From Phycisphaeraceae bacterium (GTDB lineage: Bacteria > Planctomycetota > Phycisphaerae > Phycisphaerales > UBA1924): a stretch of 32,165 nt of DNA. The DNA lies in NCBI GenBank assembly GCA_009827215.1, contig WUAJ01000003.1, forward strand, positions 1-32,165. The letters are read 5' to 3'. This document shows positions 1 through 7,264 of this stretch, piece by piece; within the stretch, counting starts at the first letter, position 1, and every line of letters starts with the position of its first letter. Both the position numbers and the translations under genes were made by a program. Under the pieces are notes generated by a model, which saw only the letters and a program-made list of their open reading frames with translations, did no database searches and was not told the origin of the DNA.

Positions 1-202
1 ACAAGCAGCTGGTGCAGCTGTTCTAGCGATGACCAACATAGTCTGCATCAACCTCAGCTCCGCCGCGATCCTGCTCGCACAAGGTGTGCGTCCCACAACC
101 TGGTACGACAAGGGACGCGCCAACAAAGCGACCATCACCGCGCTCATCACCTGGACCATCGCGCTGGGGATCCTCGCCGTGCTGATTGTGTACTTCTGGT
201 AA
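1..202 (+). CDS. C-terminal end of a DUF389-type hydrophobic membrane protein (5' truncated)
   Basis: An open frame enters the window at base 2 and stops with TAA at 200-202, giving about 66 residues. It contains a segment like TNIVCINLSSAAILLAQGVRP followed by a basic loop and a last hydrophobic helix ending in YFW. The pattern of Asn-rich helix, a GVRP turn, W-Y and a final transmembrane helix resembles the C-terminus of the DUF389 (TIGR00341-like) family, whose function is unknown. The beginning of the gene lies outside the window. Its stop codon directly abuts the stop codon of the convergent TonB-like gene, leaving no room for a terminator between them. The family call rests on a short segment and is moderate. 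Confidence 0.55.
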   Translation, partial: QAAGAAVLAMTNIVCINLSSAAILLAQGVRPTTWYDKGRANKATITALITWTIALGILAVLIVYFW

Positions 203-1291
203 CTAGTCCGAATCGCTCGACCGCTCGCGCCGGAACACGATCTTGATCGACACCTCGATCAGATCATCCCCCTCGATCTCGTCGATCTGCTTGCCCTTCG
301 CTTTCCACTGATAGATCGCGTTGAGCAACGGCTCATCCACCCCCGAAAACCCCGACGAATACACCACACGCCGATCGCGTAGAAACTCCGCCTTCGCTAC
401 TTTCCCCTCGCGATTGAAATAGATCAGCACGATCGGATTCTTCGGGACCGCCGACATACGGACCGTAGAGCTGTAGCGCGGACGCACCGTGATGATCTCG
501 AGCCCCTTGCCCGCGATCGGCGCGTTGGGTTTGTACGGATCCACATCAAGCGCCCGCTTAATTCGCGTAGCGACCACCTCCCGCTCCGACAACACACCAG
601 GCGCTCCAACTGGTCTTTCTGTATCAGGCTGTGTGGCACTTTCTGAAGCTTCCGACTGTTGTTGAGCAGATTGCTCAGATGTCGATTCCGCTTCAGTATC
701 AGTTGGTTCATCCATCGGCTGTTCGGCTGACTCTTCAGCCGTCGCGATCACAACCCCTTCACCCTCATCGACTGGAATCTGCTCAAGCACAGGTTGGACC
801 GCTGGATCAATGATTGGATCGACAACCTCGTCATCGACCTGCGCTTCTTCCTGTTCCTCGATTTGTTCCTGAACCAGCTCTTCCGTTTGCTCAACCACTT
901 GCATCGGATCTTCATTGTTCTCGATCGGTTGCTGCTCCGGCACAGCTTGGGTTGGTTCGGTGATCTGCTCCTCACCCACCGCTGTGGTTTGCGCCGCTTG
1001 TTCAGTTTCCGAGATCGCCGCCTCGCCGCGCACTGCTTCGCGCTGCTCGATCCCGAGCCAATCGATCGATGCTGACTGTGCTTCGTTGAGACCAAGCCGG
1101 AGTTCTTCTTCCTGCTCAACTTGCTCGATCATCTCCTGAGGAGCCATCGATGCAAACGAATCGCCTCCACTCCCAGGAACTCCTGTCCACAGCAGCACCA
1201 ACACCACAAGCATATGCAACAGCAGACTCAGCGCCATCGATCCCGACAACGCCCCACGACGATGATCAAGCTCGATCAATCCCGCGCTCAT
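203..1291 (-). CDS. TonB-like energy transducer with long acidic Gln/Glu-rich linker
   Basis: The 362-residue product has a short basic N-terminus, one transmembrane helix (about residues 17-38, ALSLLLHMLVVLVLLW), a linker of about 190 residues extremely rich in Glu, Gln, Thr and Val, and a C-terminal domain of about 110 residues. That last part (VLIYFNREGKVAKAEFLRDRR, then LLNAIYQWKAKG and VSIKIVFRRE) resembles the TonB C-terminal fold. TonB proteins span the periplasm and pass inner-membrane energy to outer-membrane receptors. Classical TonB has a Pro-rich spacer, so the acidic Pro-poor linker is unusual. The ATG overlaps the ExbD stop by one base (TGATG), implying translational coupling. 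No ExbB partner is visible in the operon. It could instead be a TolA-like protein. Confidence 0.62.
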   Translation of the reverse strand: MSAGLIELDHRRGALSGSMALSLLLHMLVVLVLLWTGVPGSGGDSFASMAPQEMIEQVEQEEELRLGLNEAQSASIDWLGIEQREAVRGEAAISETEQAAQTTAVGEEQITEPTQAVPEQQPIENNEDPMQVVEQTEELVQEQIEEQEEAQVDDEVVDPIIDPAVQPVLEQIPVDEGEGVVIATAEESAEQPMDEPTDTEAESTSEQSAQQQSEASESATQPDTERPVGAPGVLSEREVVATRIKRALDVDPYKPNAPIAGKGLEIITVRPRYSSTVRMSAVPKNPIVLIYFNREGKVAKAEFLRDRRVVYSSGFSGVDEPLLNAIYQWKAKGKQIDEIEGDDLIEVSIKIVFRRERSSDSD

Positions 1292-1707
1292 CAGTCTGCT
1301 CCCCCGTCTTCCCTCCCCAGAATCGAGAACGCGCCCAACCCCGCGCCTGTCAATCGATCCGCGAGTTCGATCAGCACCCCAGAGCTCGACCCCACATCCA
1401 CCGCAAGCACAATCGGAGCTTCGGACTGTTCCTCCCGCGCCGCTTGCACCATACCCACCACCGATTCCATGTCCGCTTCTTCACGATTGACCAGAAGCCC
1501 ACCATCATCAAGAACCGCGATGGTAATTGGTTCCACCCGCTCCGCCGCCGTCCCAGACGCGAGCTCAGGGAGATCCACATTGAGCACATCGGCGCGCACC
1601 ATCATCACAATGGAAACCACAAAGAACGTCAGCAACAAAAACACAACATCAATCATCGGCGTCAGCTCAACACGCACCTCATCAACATCTCGCCGCAGCC
1701 GTCTCAT
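1291..1707 (-). CDS. ExbD/TolR family biopolymer transport protein
   Basis: From the ATG at 1707 the product is 138 residues: a basic N-terminus (MRRLRRDVDEVRVELTPMID), one transmembrane helix (VVFLLLTFFVVSIVM) and a periplasmic domain. The ELTPMIDVVFLLLTFFVV segment is the ExbD/TolR signature, with the membrane-embedded Asp (in PMID) that carries protons in the ExbBD and TolQR motors. The ORF track starts 17 codons earlier, but ATG 1707 is preferred: it overlaps the stop of the upstream glycosyltransferase gene in a TGATG arrangement, and it gives the usual short cytoplasmic N-terminus. The following TonB-like gene is coupled in the same way. An ExbB or TolQ partner would be expected but is not in the window. 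Confidence 0.85.
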   Translation of the reverse strand: MRRLRRDVDEVRVELTPMIDVVFLLLTFFVVSIVMMVRADVLNVDLPELASGTAAERVEPITIAVLDDGGLLVNREEADMESVVGMVQAAREEQSEAPIVLAVDVGSSSGVLIELADRLTGAGLGAFSILGREDGGAD

Positions 1708-2942
1708 CACGCACCCCCTCCATCCGCGACCGGACGCACATACTCGCGCCCGCCCCACTTCGTCGGAGTCCCCGTCTCCAGATCCTGCGCTGCTTGTCTA
1801 AAGATCTTCCCAACCAAAAACGACCCAAACCAGAACCCAAAGACCTGCCCAAACGGCGCATGACTCATCCGCAGCATCAATCCCACAGCAACAAACCACG
1901 CAAGCACTCCAGCACCACCCACAATCCCCCCGCCGATCTGCGTCACCGGATTCCCGAGCCAAATCGCGAGCACCATGCACGCAACCGACATATCAGGGAG
2001 TAGCGCATTGAGCACAGGCACACGCACCGAGTACCGCTTGAGCCGACCCGCCTCACGATTCGCCGATTCTGTATAAATCCGCTTCCACCCACGCACAAAC
2101 TCTTCCCAGCTCCCGTACATCCCGCAGCGCAGGATCCCATCCGCCATCAGCAATCCCCCACGCTTCCCGCGATACTTGAGCAGCAGCGCAAACGCGATAT
2201 CCTCAAGCACCGCCCCCTTGACCGCCTCGTGCCCACCGATGTCCTGGTACGCATCCGATCGAAACAGCATGAACTGCCCGTTCGCAAACGGCCGCTGACG
2301 CTCCCCGTCCGTATTCACCCTCAGCAACGGATACTGACGCGCCAGCTCAAACGCCGCCGCGGGCTGCACCCACTTCTCAAACCACTGCTCCCCCTCCAGC
2401 GTGCTCAGCAGACTCAGCATGTCCAAGCCGCGATCATTCGCCAGCGCCACCGTCGCACGAACGCACGCCGGATCAAACCACGTATCCGCATCGCTAAACA
2501 GCAGCACATCCGCGTCCCGCGCCCCGTTCGAGCGCGTCACACCGCTATGCGCCGCGTGCACCTTCCCGGCCCAATCATCCGGACACTCCGTGATCTCCAC
2601 GATCTCAAACCGATGATCCCCATCAATCGCCTCAAGCGCGACCCCCTTCGTGTCGTCCGTGCACCGATCCAGCGCCAGCACGATGTTCAACCGATCGTAA
2701 TCCTGCGCCTTGAGCGAACGGATCAGCTTCGCGATATTTCCCGCCTCGTTATGCGCCGGAACCACGATGCACACCCGCTCTTCCGGAGGCGTCCGATCCG
2801 CGATCGAGATCCCGTCCCTCGCTGTGGGAAGCATACGATTCGTCTTGACAATCGCCGCGGTCACCGCCCCCCAGTACACCAGCGAAGCCACCGCCCCCAG
2901 CAACAAAACAAACATCACAACATCAAGCATCAAGGTAGGCAT
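1707..2942 (-). CDS. Family 2 glycosyltransferase, membrane-anchored
   Basis: The product has an N-terminal transmembrane helix, a GT-A domain with VCIVVPAHNE, ALDRCTDDT, a metal-binding SDADTWFDP (DxD) motif and an acceptor-site LEDIAFA (ED), then RGWKRIYTES in the position of the processivity-type motif and two or three C-terminal helices. This layout matches GT2 enzymes of the HpnB/CrtQ type, which add sugars to lipid acceptors at the membrane. The substrate cannot be read from sequence. The ORF track extends to a TTG at 2963; I prefer the ATG at 2942, which begins the hydrophobic segment and has AAGGA about 12 bases upstream, though the TTG with a nearer AGGA is possible. It is first in the GT-ExbD-TonB gene run. 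Confidence 0.8.
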   Translation of the reverse strand: MPTLMLDVVMFVLLLGAVASLVYWGAVTAAIVKTNRMLPTARDGISIADRTPPEERVCIVVPAHNEAGNIAKLIRSLKAQDYDRLNIVLALDRCTDDTKGVALEAIDGDHRFEIVEITECPDDWAGKVHAAHSGVTRSNGARDADVLLFSDADTWFDPACVRATVALANDRGLDMLSLLSTLEGEQWFEKWVQPAAAFELARQYPLLRVNTDGERQRPFANGQFMLFRSDAYQDIGGHEAVKGAVLEDIAFALLLKYRGKRGGLLMADGILRCGMYGSWEEFVRGWKRIYTESANREAGRLKRYSVRVPVLNALLPDMSVACMVLAIWLGNPVTQIGGGIVGGAGVLAWFVAVGLMLRMSHAPFGQVFGFWFGSFLVGKIFRQAAQDLETGTPTKWGGREYVRPVADGGGA

Positions 2943-3018
2943 AGCGTCTTGGAATCCTTCCAACCAATCCTAGGGACGCAAGCTCCATCCCCCCACCACT
3001 ATTTCAGTTTCGCCCGTA

Positions 3019-3046
3019 TTGACTCCATAATCAGCCGCCCTAGCAT
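3019..3046 (+). promoter_or_regulatory. Candidate sigma70-type promoter for the 3104 gene
   Basis: TTGACT at 3019-3024, a 16-base spacer and TAGCAT at 3041-3046 fall in the divergent intergenic space between the glycosyltransferase and the 3104 gene. The -35 matches consensus at five of six positions and the -10 at four of six. Confidence 0.35.
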
Positions 3047-3103
3047 TCACGCTATGGAATCCGACCAGAAATCACCATCCTCCCAAGCGGACGGGCCGAT
3101 GCG

Positions 3104-3640
3104 ATGCCATTGCCCCTCTTGCTCCAACTCGTCTCCACGAGCGCGATCGTAGCCGGATCGCTCTGCGCCATCCTCGCGTACCTGCGAGGTGCCAAATCAC
3201 ACAAACAATCACTCAACGCCCAGGTCTTCCTCAACCTGACGGAGCGTCACGCATCGCTGATCGCGTTCCGCAGACTTGACGCCGACCTCCGCCTCAACGA
3301 CCATTGGCAAGGCGACCTCGAAACCGCCGTCGCGATCCGTGAGTACTTCGACCTGCTCGCCCACGAGCACGCGCTTGTGGACCTCGGAATCCTCGACCAG
3401 CAGGTCTGGAAGATCTGGCAGCCCGACATCACGCGCATCGTCAACACCCAGCTCGTCTCCGAGGTCTGGAACAAACGCACGCGCCACCTCCACCGCGCCA
3501 GCCCCGACTTCGTCCGCTACATCGACACGCTCATGTCCCACCAGCGAGGGGTCTTCTGCGATGGACACACCGGGAGCACCGTCCGCGTAGCCGACAAGCG
3601 CCATCGCTCGCCGCAATCCACGCAAATCTCCCCCGCCTGA
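3104..3640 (+). CDS. Single-pass membrane protein of unknown function (DUF4760-like)
   Basis: The 178-residue product begins with a transmembrane helix (LLLQLVSTSAIVAGSLCAILAYL) followed by a soluble helical domain. That domain contains VFLNLTERHASLIAFRRLDADL, an REYFDLLAHEHALVDLGILDQQVWKIW block and SPDFVRYIDTLM. The order YFDLL...E...L...G.ID..VW..W...F..YID resembles uncharacterised single-TM proteins of the DUF4760 group, but I recognise it only loosely and assign no function. The start is uncertain because no good Shine-Dalgarno sequence precedes the ATG. It is divergent from the glycosyltransferase operon and lies 47 bases upstream of the BFN gene. Strong GC at third positions supports it as coding. 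Confidence 0.65.
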   Translation: MPLPLLLQLVSTSAIVAGSLCAILAYLRGAKSHKQSLNAQVFLNLTERHASLIAFRRLDADLRLNDHWQGDLETAVAIREYFDLLAHEHALVDLGILDQQVWKIWQPDITRIVNTQLVSEVWNKRTRHLHRASPDFVRYIDTLMSHQRGVFCDGHTGSTVRVADKRHRSPQSTQISPA

Positions 3641-3665
3641 CGCACCCCCTGTTTCCCCCTACAAT
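3637..3665 (+). promoter_or_regulatory. Candidate promoter for the BFN-domain gene
   Basis: CTGACG at 3637-3642 and TACAAT at 3660-3665 are separated by 17 bases. The predicted RNA start would be about 16 bases upstream of the ATG at 3688, with a GGAG Shine-Dalgarno core between. Confidence 0.4.
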
Positions 3666-3687
3666 CTCAGCAGATCGGAGCAACCAC

Positions 3688-4152
3688 ATGCTGGTCCAAA
3701 TGGAACTCTCCAGAATCCTGATCCACGAGCGCAAAGCCGAGCAGCTCATCGAGCTCCGCGAAGCGGATCCGAACCTCGACGCTCCACGCGCCTTCCCCAT
3801 CGTGATCGGGATCGTCGAAGCCGCCGCGATCGGACGTCGTCTCGAAGGCATGGAACTCCCACGCCCCATGACCCACGACCTGCTCGCATCGACCATCACC
3901 GGACTCGGCGCAACCCTCGAAGCGATCACCATCACCGACCTCATCGACGGCGCCTTCATCGCCCAGCTCTCAATAGCCCGACCCGACGGCCACCTCGTCC
4001 ACATCGACGCCCGCCCCTCCGACGCGATCGCGCTCGGAGTCGCGACCAATGTCCCGATCTTCGCGGACGAATCCGTCATCGAGCAAGCATGCGTGATGAC
4101 CCCGCCAAATGACGACACCGACGAAGATTTCAACGAATCCAGTCGTCATTAA
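3688..4152 (+). CDS. Bifunctional nuclease (BFN/DUF151) domain protein
   Basis: The 154-residue product is almost entirely a BFN domain. Diagnostic blocks are FPIVIGIVEAAAIGRRLEG near residue 36, a RPMTHDLLASTI block, and ARPSDAIALGVATNVPIFADESVIEQA near residue 110. The family is widespread in bacteria and plants. Some members have been reported to cleave DNA and RNA, but the role in most bacteria is not settled. A GGAG lies about nine bases before the ATG. The last 15 residues form a short acidic tail (DDTDEDFNES), absent from the domain core. The gene stands alone on the plus strand, downstream of the DUF4760-like gene. Confidence 0.88.
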   Translation: MLVQMELSRILIHERKAEQLIELREADPNLDAPRAFPIVIGIVEAAAIGRRLEGMELPRPMTHDLLASTITGLGATLEAITITDLIDGAFIAQLSIARPDGHLVHIDARPSDAIALGVATNVPIFADESVIEQACVMTPPNDDTDEDFNESSRH

Positions 4153-4249
4153 CAAACAACCTGAAAGTGACAACGTCGCTAACACAATCTGAATAGTTGA
4201 GTGAGTTTTTCGTGTGCACATACACTCAAGGTTGATTCAGAATTAATCC

Positions 4250-4277
4250 TTGTACCAGATCTCAATTCTTGTAAAAT
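4250..4277 (+). promoter_or_regulatory. Candidate promoter for the PEP-CTERM-like protein gene
   Basis: TTGTAC at 4250-4255, a 16-base spacer and TAAAAT at 4272-4277 lie in an A+T-rich intergenic region. The leader to the ATG at 4330 would be roughly 46 bases and contains a strong purine-rich ribosome binding site. Confidence 0.42.
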
Positions 4278-4329
4278 CAAATCGACCGACACCCGTTTAT
4301 TGGTAGTTCATTTGGAGAAGGAGAAAGAT

Positions 4330-5037
4330 ATGAAACACATCCATTTATTATCCGATCGCACGAAACTGATCCCAACCATCGTTTGTGCGATGTCGATCGC
4401 AGGCACAGCACACTCGAGCGTCACTTTCACAAACCTCGACAGGACAATCACTGTCCCCGGAAGTTCAGATTCCAGCAGTGATCTCTTCACACAGTTCGAT
4501 AGCGAGGTCCATTACACCGAAGATACAGGCGGGGTCTTTGCTCCGGCATCTTCAAACGCCTCCCAGACCTCATTACTCGATAACGCAACACAAACGCTCA
4601 CTTTCGATGGCTCTGCATCTGCCGGCGGAGGAGCCATTAGTGGTTCAAGCTCGTCGAATACCCTGTTTCTTGATTTCTCAATCGGAGCCGGCATGTCCGC
4701 CGAGATGATGTTGACCGGCGAGATCTTCGGCCGTGACGGGGGAGGGATCGATCCTGGATCTTCTGGAGGAATCGGAACCGCAAGGATTCAGCTCTTCCAA
4801 AATGGCGGTCTGATCTACAACAACTTCTCAGGTACCGCCGGCACCACCATCGTCAACGATCTCCTCACTCTCGATACTGGAACCTACGAACTCAGCATTG
4901 TTTTAAACGCGAGTGGTATTCCACAGACGGGTTCCGGATTGGGCCGAGCAGACCTCACCGTCGAGTTCATTCCAACCCCAGGCACCGCAACCATCGCACT
5001 CGCCTTCGGCCTCATCTCCACCCGCCGCAGACGATAA
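4330..5037 (+). CDS. Secreted protein with PEP-CTERM-like C-terminal anchor
   Basis: Starting at the ATG at 4330, preceded by GGAGAAGGAG, the product is 235 residues. It has a signal peptide (basic start, hydrophobic LIPTIVCAMSIAGTAHSS), a Ser/Gly/Thr-rich beta-type body with no Cys in the mature part, and the tail FIPTPGTATIALAFGLISTRRRR. A Pro motif, a hydrophobic helix and a run of Arg is the layout of PEP-CTERM sorting signals, which are recognised by exosortases and are common in Phycisphaerae. The longer ORF start at 4201 would place 43 residues ahead of the signal peptide and is rejected. A hairpin terminator follows. The ligand or role of the body is unknown. The gene is more A+T-rich than most of its neighbours. 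Confidence 0.75.
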   Translation: MKHIHLLSDRTKLIPTIVCAMSIAGTAHSSVTFTNLDRTITVPGSSDSSSDLFTQFDSEVHYTEDTGGVFAPASSNASQTSLLDNATQTLTFDGSASAGGGAISGSSSSNTLFLDFSIGAGMSAEMMLTGEIFGRDGGGIDPGSSGGIGTARIQLFQNGGLIYNNFSGTAGTTIVNDLLTLDTGTYELSIVLNASGIPQTGSGLGRADLTVEFIPTPGTATIALAFGLISTRRRR

Positions 5038-5064
5038 AGCTTCTACCTAGTTCCAAATACCCAA

Positions 5065-5096
5065 GGCACCTCTCAATCGAGAGGTGTCATTCTTTT
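5065..5096 (+). terminator. Rho-independent terminator after the PEP-CTERM-like gene
   Basis: CACCTCTC and GAGAGGTG form a perfect 8-bp stem around an AATC loop, extended by a G-T and a G-C pair, followed by ATTCTTTT. It lies between the two convergent genes. The T-rich tail is only on the plus side, so it mainly serves the 4330 gene. Confidence 0.85.
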
Positions 5097-5099
5097 GTA

Positions 5100-5888
5100 T
5101 CAATGCTCCGCCCCAACAATGTCATTAGTTGACGCACAAGTGCTACCACCGCATTCAGGACAGGCCGTCACATCTTCTAGACCAGCGAGGTCATACCCAC
5201 AGGATTCGCACATGTGTTCTGGGAGCACCTTACGGCGCCCAAGTACAGCCCAAACAAGCAATGACCCCATTGTTAAGAGATCGAATACCAATGAAAATGA
5301 GGTGTATTCAAACATATCAAACGCATAGAAGATAACAACATCCCCTGGTGGAAAATCATTGGTCTTGTGGATCCAAACTGCGTTGAACAAAGTGAGCACA
5401 ACAGCCAATCCCCACAATACAGCAACGAGTTTGCATCGAGTCAGAAATACCAAGACGACAGCTGTTAAAGCAACTCCAAGAACTTCGAGCAACTGGAATC
5501 GATAAAAATTGAATCCAAATCTTGCTCGCCCAAGTGCCAAGTTGCCTTCGAGCGCCACAACAAACCAAAAAGTACAAAGAACAAAGATAAGTAGCTGAAT
5601 AGACGAACGAAACCGATATGGTGCGATTTTCATTGCGAGCAGTACCGATGCTCCTGTCACAATACTCACAGATATCCCAAAGATGCTGAAACCCAAATAT
5701 GGCAATCTGATGACAAACAACATCATTGAATCGACACCAAATGCCGAAACAACGAGCTTCATTAGTTCATAACGAAGCTCGACCCCAGCAAACATCGCCA
5801 CGACAAGAGCAATCAATATCACTGCTGACACACACCCCACCCAACCAAAGCCGAGAAGGGGGTCCTTGATGTGCTTCCTCTTGCGCAT
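5100..5888 (-). CDS. Multi-pass membrane protein with C-terminal zinc ribbon
   Basis: The 262-residue product has about six hydrophobic segments (for example VGCVSAVILIALVVAMFAGV, LLIFVLCTFWFVVALEG and LFDLLTMGSLLVWAVLG) and a cytosolic-looking C-terminus with CESCGYDLAGLEDVTACPECGG. Two CxxC pairs in this spacing would form a zinc ribbon, and the CGYDLxGL wording recurs in many planctomycete membrane proteins of unknown function. The ATG has AGGA ten bases upstream. The gene is convergent with the PEP-CTERM-like gene and is visibly A+T-richer than its neighbours, which could mean recent acquisition or weaker codon selection. No enzymatic function can be assigned. Confidence 0.72.
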   Translation of the reverse strand: MRKRKHIKDPLLGFGWVGCVSAVILIALVVAMFAGVELRYELMKLVVSAFGVDSMMLFVIRLPYLGFSIFGISVSIVTGASVLLAMKIAPYRFRSSIQLLIFVLCTFWFVVALEGNLALGRARFGFNFYRFQLLEVLGVALTAVVLVFLTRCKLVAVLWGLAVVLTLFNAVWIHKTNDFPPGDVVIFYAFDMFEYTSFSLVFDLLTMGSLLVWAVLGRRKVLPEHMCESCGYDLAGLEDVTACPECGGSTCASTNDIVGAEH

Positions 5889-5923
5889 AACTGAACCATC
5901 CTATACGCGACTTCCTTTATACC

Positions 5924-5929
5924 TATAAT
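5924..5929 (+). promoter_or_regulatory. Consensus -10 box for truD, giving a near-leaderless mRNA
   Basis: A perfect TATAAT at 5924-5929 ends eight bases before the truD ATG at 5938. Transcription would begin at about 5936, leaving almost no leader. No convincing -35 or Shine-Dalgarno sequence is present. Confidence 0.45.
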
Positions 5930-5937
5930 CCCCTCCC

Positions 5938-7263
5938 ATGCCCGCCCCCACTTCATCTAACCTCCCACCCTTCGATGCCGCCGTCGCGGCTCCCGTGTAC
6001 CTCACGCGTGACATCCCAGGAATCGGAGGCACCATCAAAAACCGTCCCGACGACTTCCTCGTCACCGAGCTCCCGCTCTACCAACCCGCAGGGCACGGCG
6101 AGCACATCTATATGCTCATCGAAAAACGAGGACTCTCCACGCTCCAGCTCCGCGACATCGTCGCGCGTCACTTCAAAGTCGGGAAGCGATCCATTGGGCA
6201 CGCCGGACTCAAAGACAAGCACGCAATCACGCAGCAAGTCATCTCCGTCCACACGCCCGGGAAGACCCCTGAGGACTTCCCGTCGCTGCGCCACGACAAG
6301 CTCACCGTCCAGTGGGTCGATCTGCATACCAACAAACTCAAGCGTGGACATCTTGCCGGGAATCGCTTCTCGATCCGCGTGCGTGATGTCGATCCAACCG
6401 CCGTGCTCCACACGAACCGCGCCCTCCAACAACTCGCAAAGCAAGGCGTCCCCAACCGATTCGGACCCCAGCGCTTCGGACTCATCCAGAACAACCACGA
6501 GATCGGTCGCGCCCTGATCCTCGGCGATCACCAACACGCGATCGACCTCCTCCTCTCCCCACACCCACTGGCGCCCAAATCACAACACGACGCGCGCGAG
6601 TTGTACAAGGCAGGAAACTTTACCGCCGCCCGAGAAGCACTCCCCAAAGTCTTCAACATCGAGCGCCGCGTCCTGTCCCGCCTTGCCCAAGACGCCGACC
6701 CCCAAACCGCGATCACGGCGATCGACCAGACCGCGTTCGGCTTCTACATCTCCGCGTTCCAATCCGCGATTTTTAACCAGGTCCTCAACAACCGAGTCGC
6801 GGACGGCACCCACCACAAGCTGCTCCCCGGCGATCAGGGATTCCTGCTCAACTCCCGCCGAATGTTCCATGTGGAACAATCGGATCTCGAAAATTCGGAG
6901 ACCGCCGCTCGCCTCGAATCAGGCGAAATCAGTCCCTCAGGCCCGATGTGGGGCACCACGATGCCGAGGGCAACTGGGGAAATTGACGCGATTGAACTCC
7001 AAGCCCTTGCAAACACGGGAGTATCGACGAAAGATTTGGAATCGTGTGAGTCACGCGATCACCCCCAGATGATCGGAGGGGATCGCAGGCCGCTGAGGAT
7101 TCCGGTGATCGATCCGGAAGTCGAAGGCGGCGTCGACGAGCACGGCGCATACATCCGATGCGCGTTCGAGCTCCCACGCGGATCGTTCGCGACGACGGTG
7201 ATGGACGAAATCATGAAAGTCACTCCCGGCTCTACGAGTACTGACGACCACGCAGGAGAATGA
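5938..7263 (+). CDS. truD: tRNA pseudouridine(13) synthase TruD
   Basis: The 441-residue product carries the TruD signature GHAGLKDKHA, with catalytic Asp at residue 93, plus RPDDFLVTE near residue 36, NRFGPQRFG, ISPSGPMWG and a C-terminal ELPRGSFATTVMDEIMK block. TruD converts U13 of tRNA (notably tRNA-Glu) to pseudouridine. It is longer than the roughly 350-residue E. coli enzyme. Part of the excess lies after the ISPSGPMWG motif, and the segment just before it contains MFHVEQ, encoded by a near-palindrome discussed separately. The start is supported by alignment of the N-terminal motif and by the TATAAT just upstream. A HAD phosphatase gene begins one base after the stop, so the two are probably cotranscribed. 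Confidence 0.93.
   Translation: MPAPTSSNLPPFDAAVAAPVYLTRDIPGIGGTIKNRPDDFLVTELPLYQPAGHGEHIYMLIEKRGLSTLQLRDIVARHFKVGKRSIGHAGLKDKHAITQQVISVHTPGKTPEDFPSLRHDKLTVQWVDLHTNKLKRGHLAGNRFSIRVRDVDPTAVLHTNRALQQLAKQGVPNRFGPQRFGLIQNNHEIGRALILGDHQHAIDLLLSPHPLAPKSQHDARELYKAGNFTAAREALPKVFNIERRVLSRLAQDADPQTAITAIDQTAFGFYISAFQSAIFNQVLNNRVADGTHHKLLPGDQGFLLNSRRMFHVEQSDLENSETAARLESGEISPSGPMWGTTMPRATGEIDAIELQALANTGVSTKDLESCESRDHPQMIGGDRRPLRIPVIDPEVEGGVDEHGAYIRCAFELPRGSFATTVMDEIMKVTPGSTSTDDHAGE
6863..6878. other. parS-like 16-base near-palindrome inside truD
   Basis: TGTTCCATGTGGAACA matches the common ParB-binding form TGTTCCACGTGGAACA at 15 of 16 positions; only the central step departs from symmetry. It encodes MFHVEQ in truD. 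Bacterial parS sites are often found within genes. No parA or parB gene or second copy is visible in the window, so this is only a candidate. Confidence 0.3.
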
Positions 7264-7264
7264 A

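Noticed and set aside
1371-1589. 72-codon minus-strand ORF within exbD
   Set aside because: Out-of-frame shadow of the ExbD-like gene.
2229-3152. 307-codon plus-strand ORF
   Set aside because: It lies antisense to the glycosyltransferase, is Arg/Pro/His-rich as expected from a shadow frame, and shows no domain.
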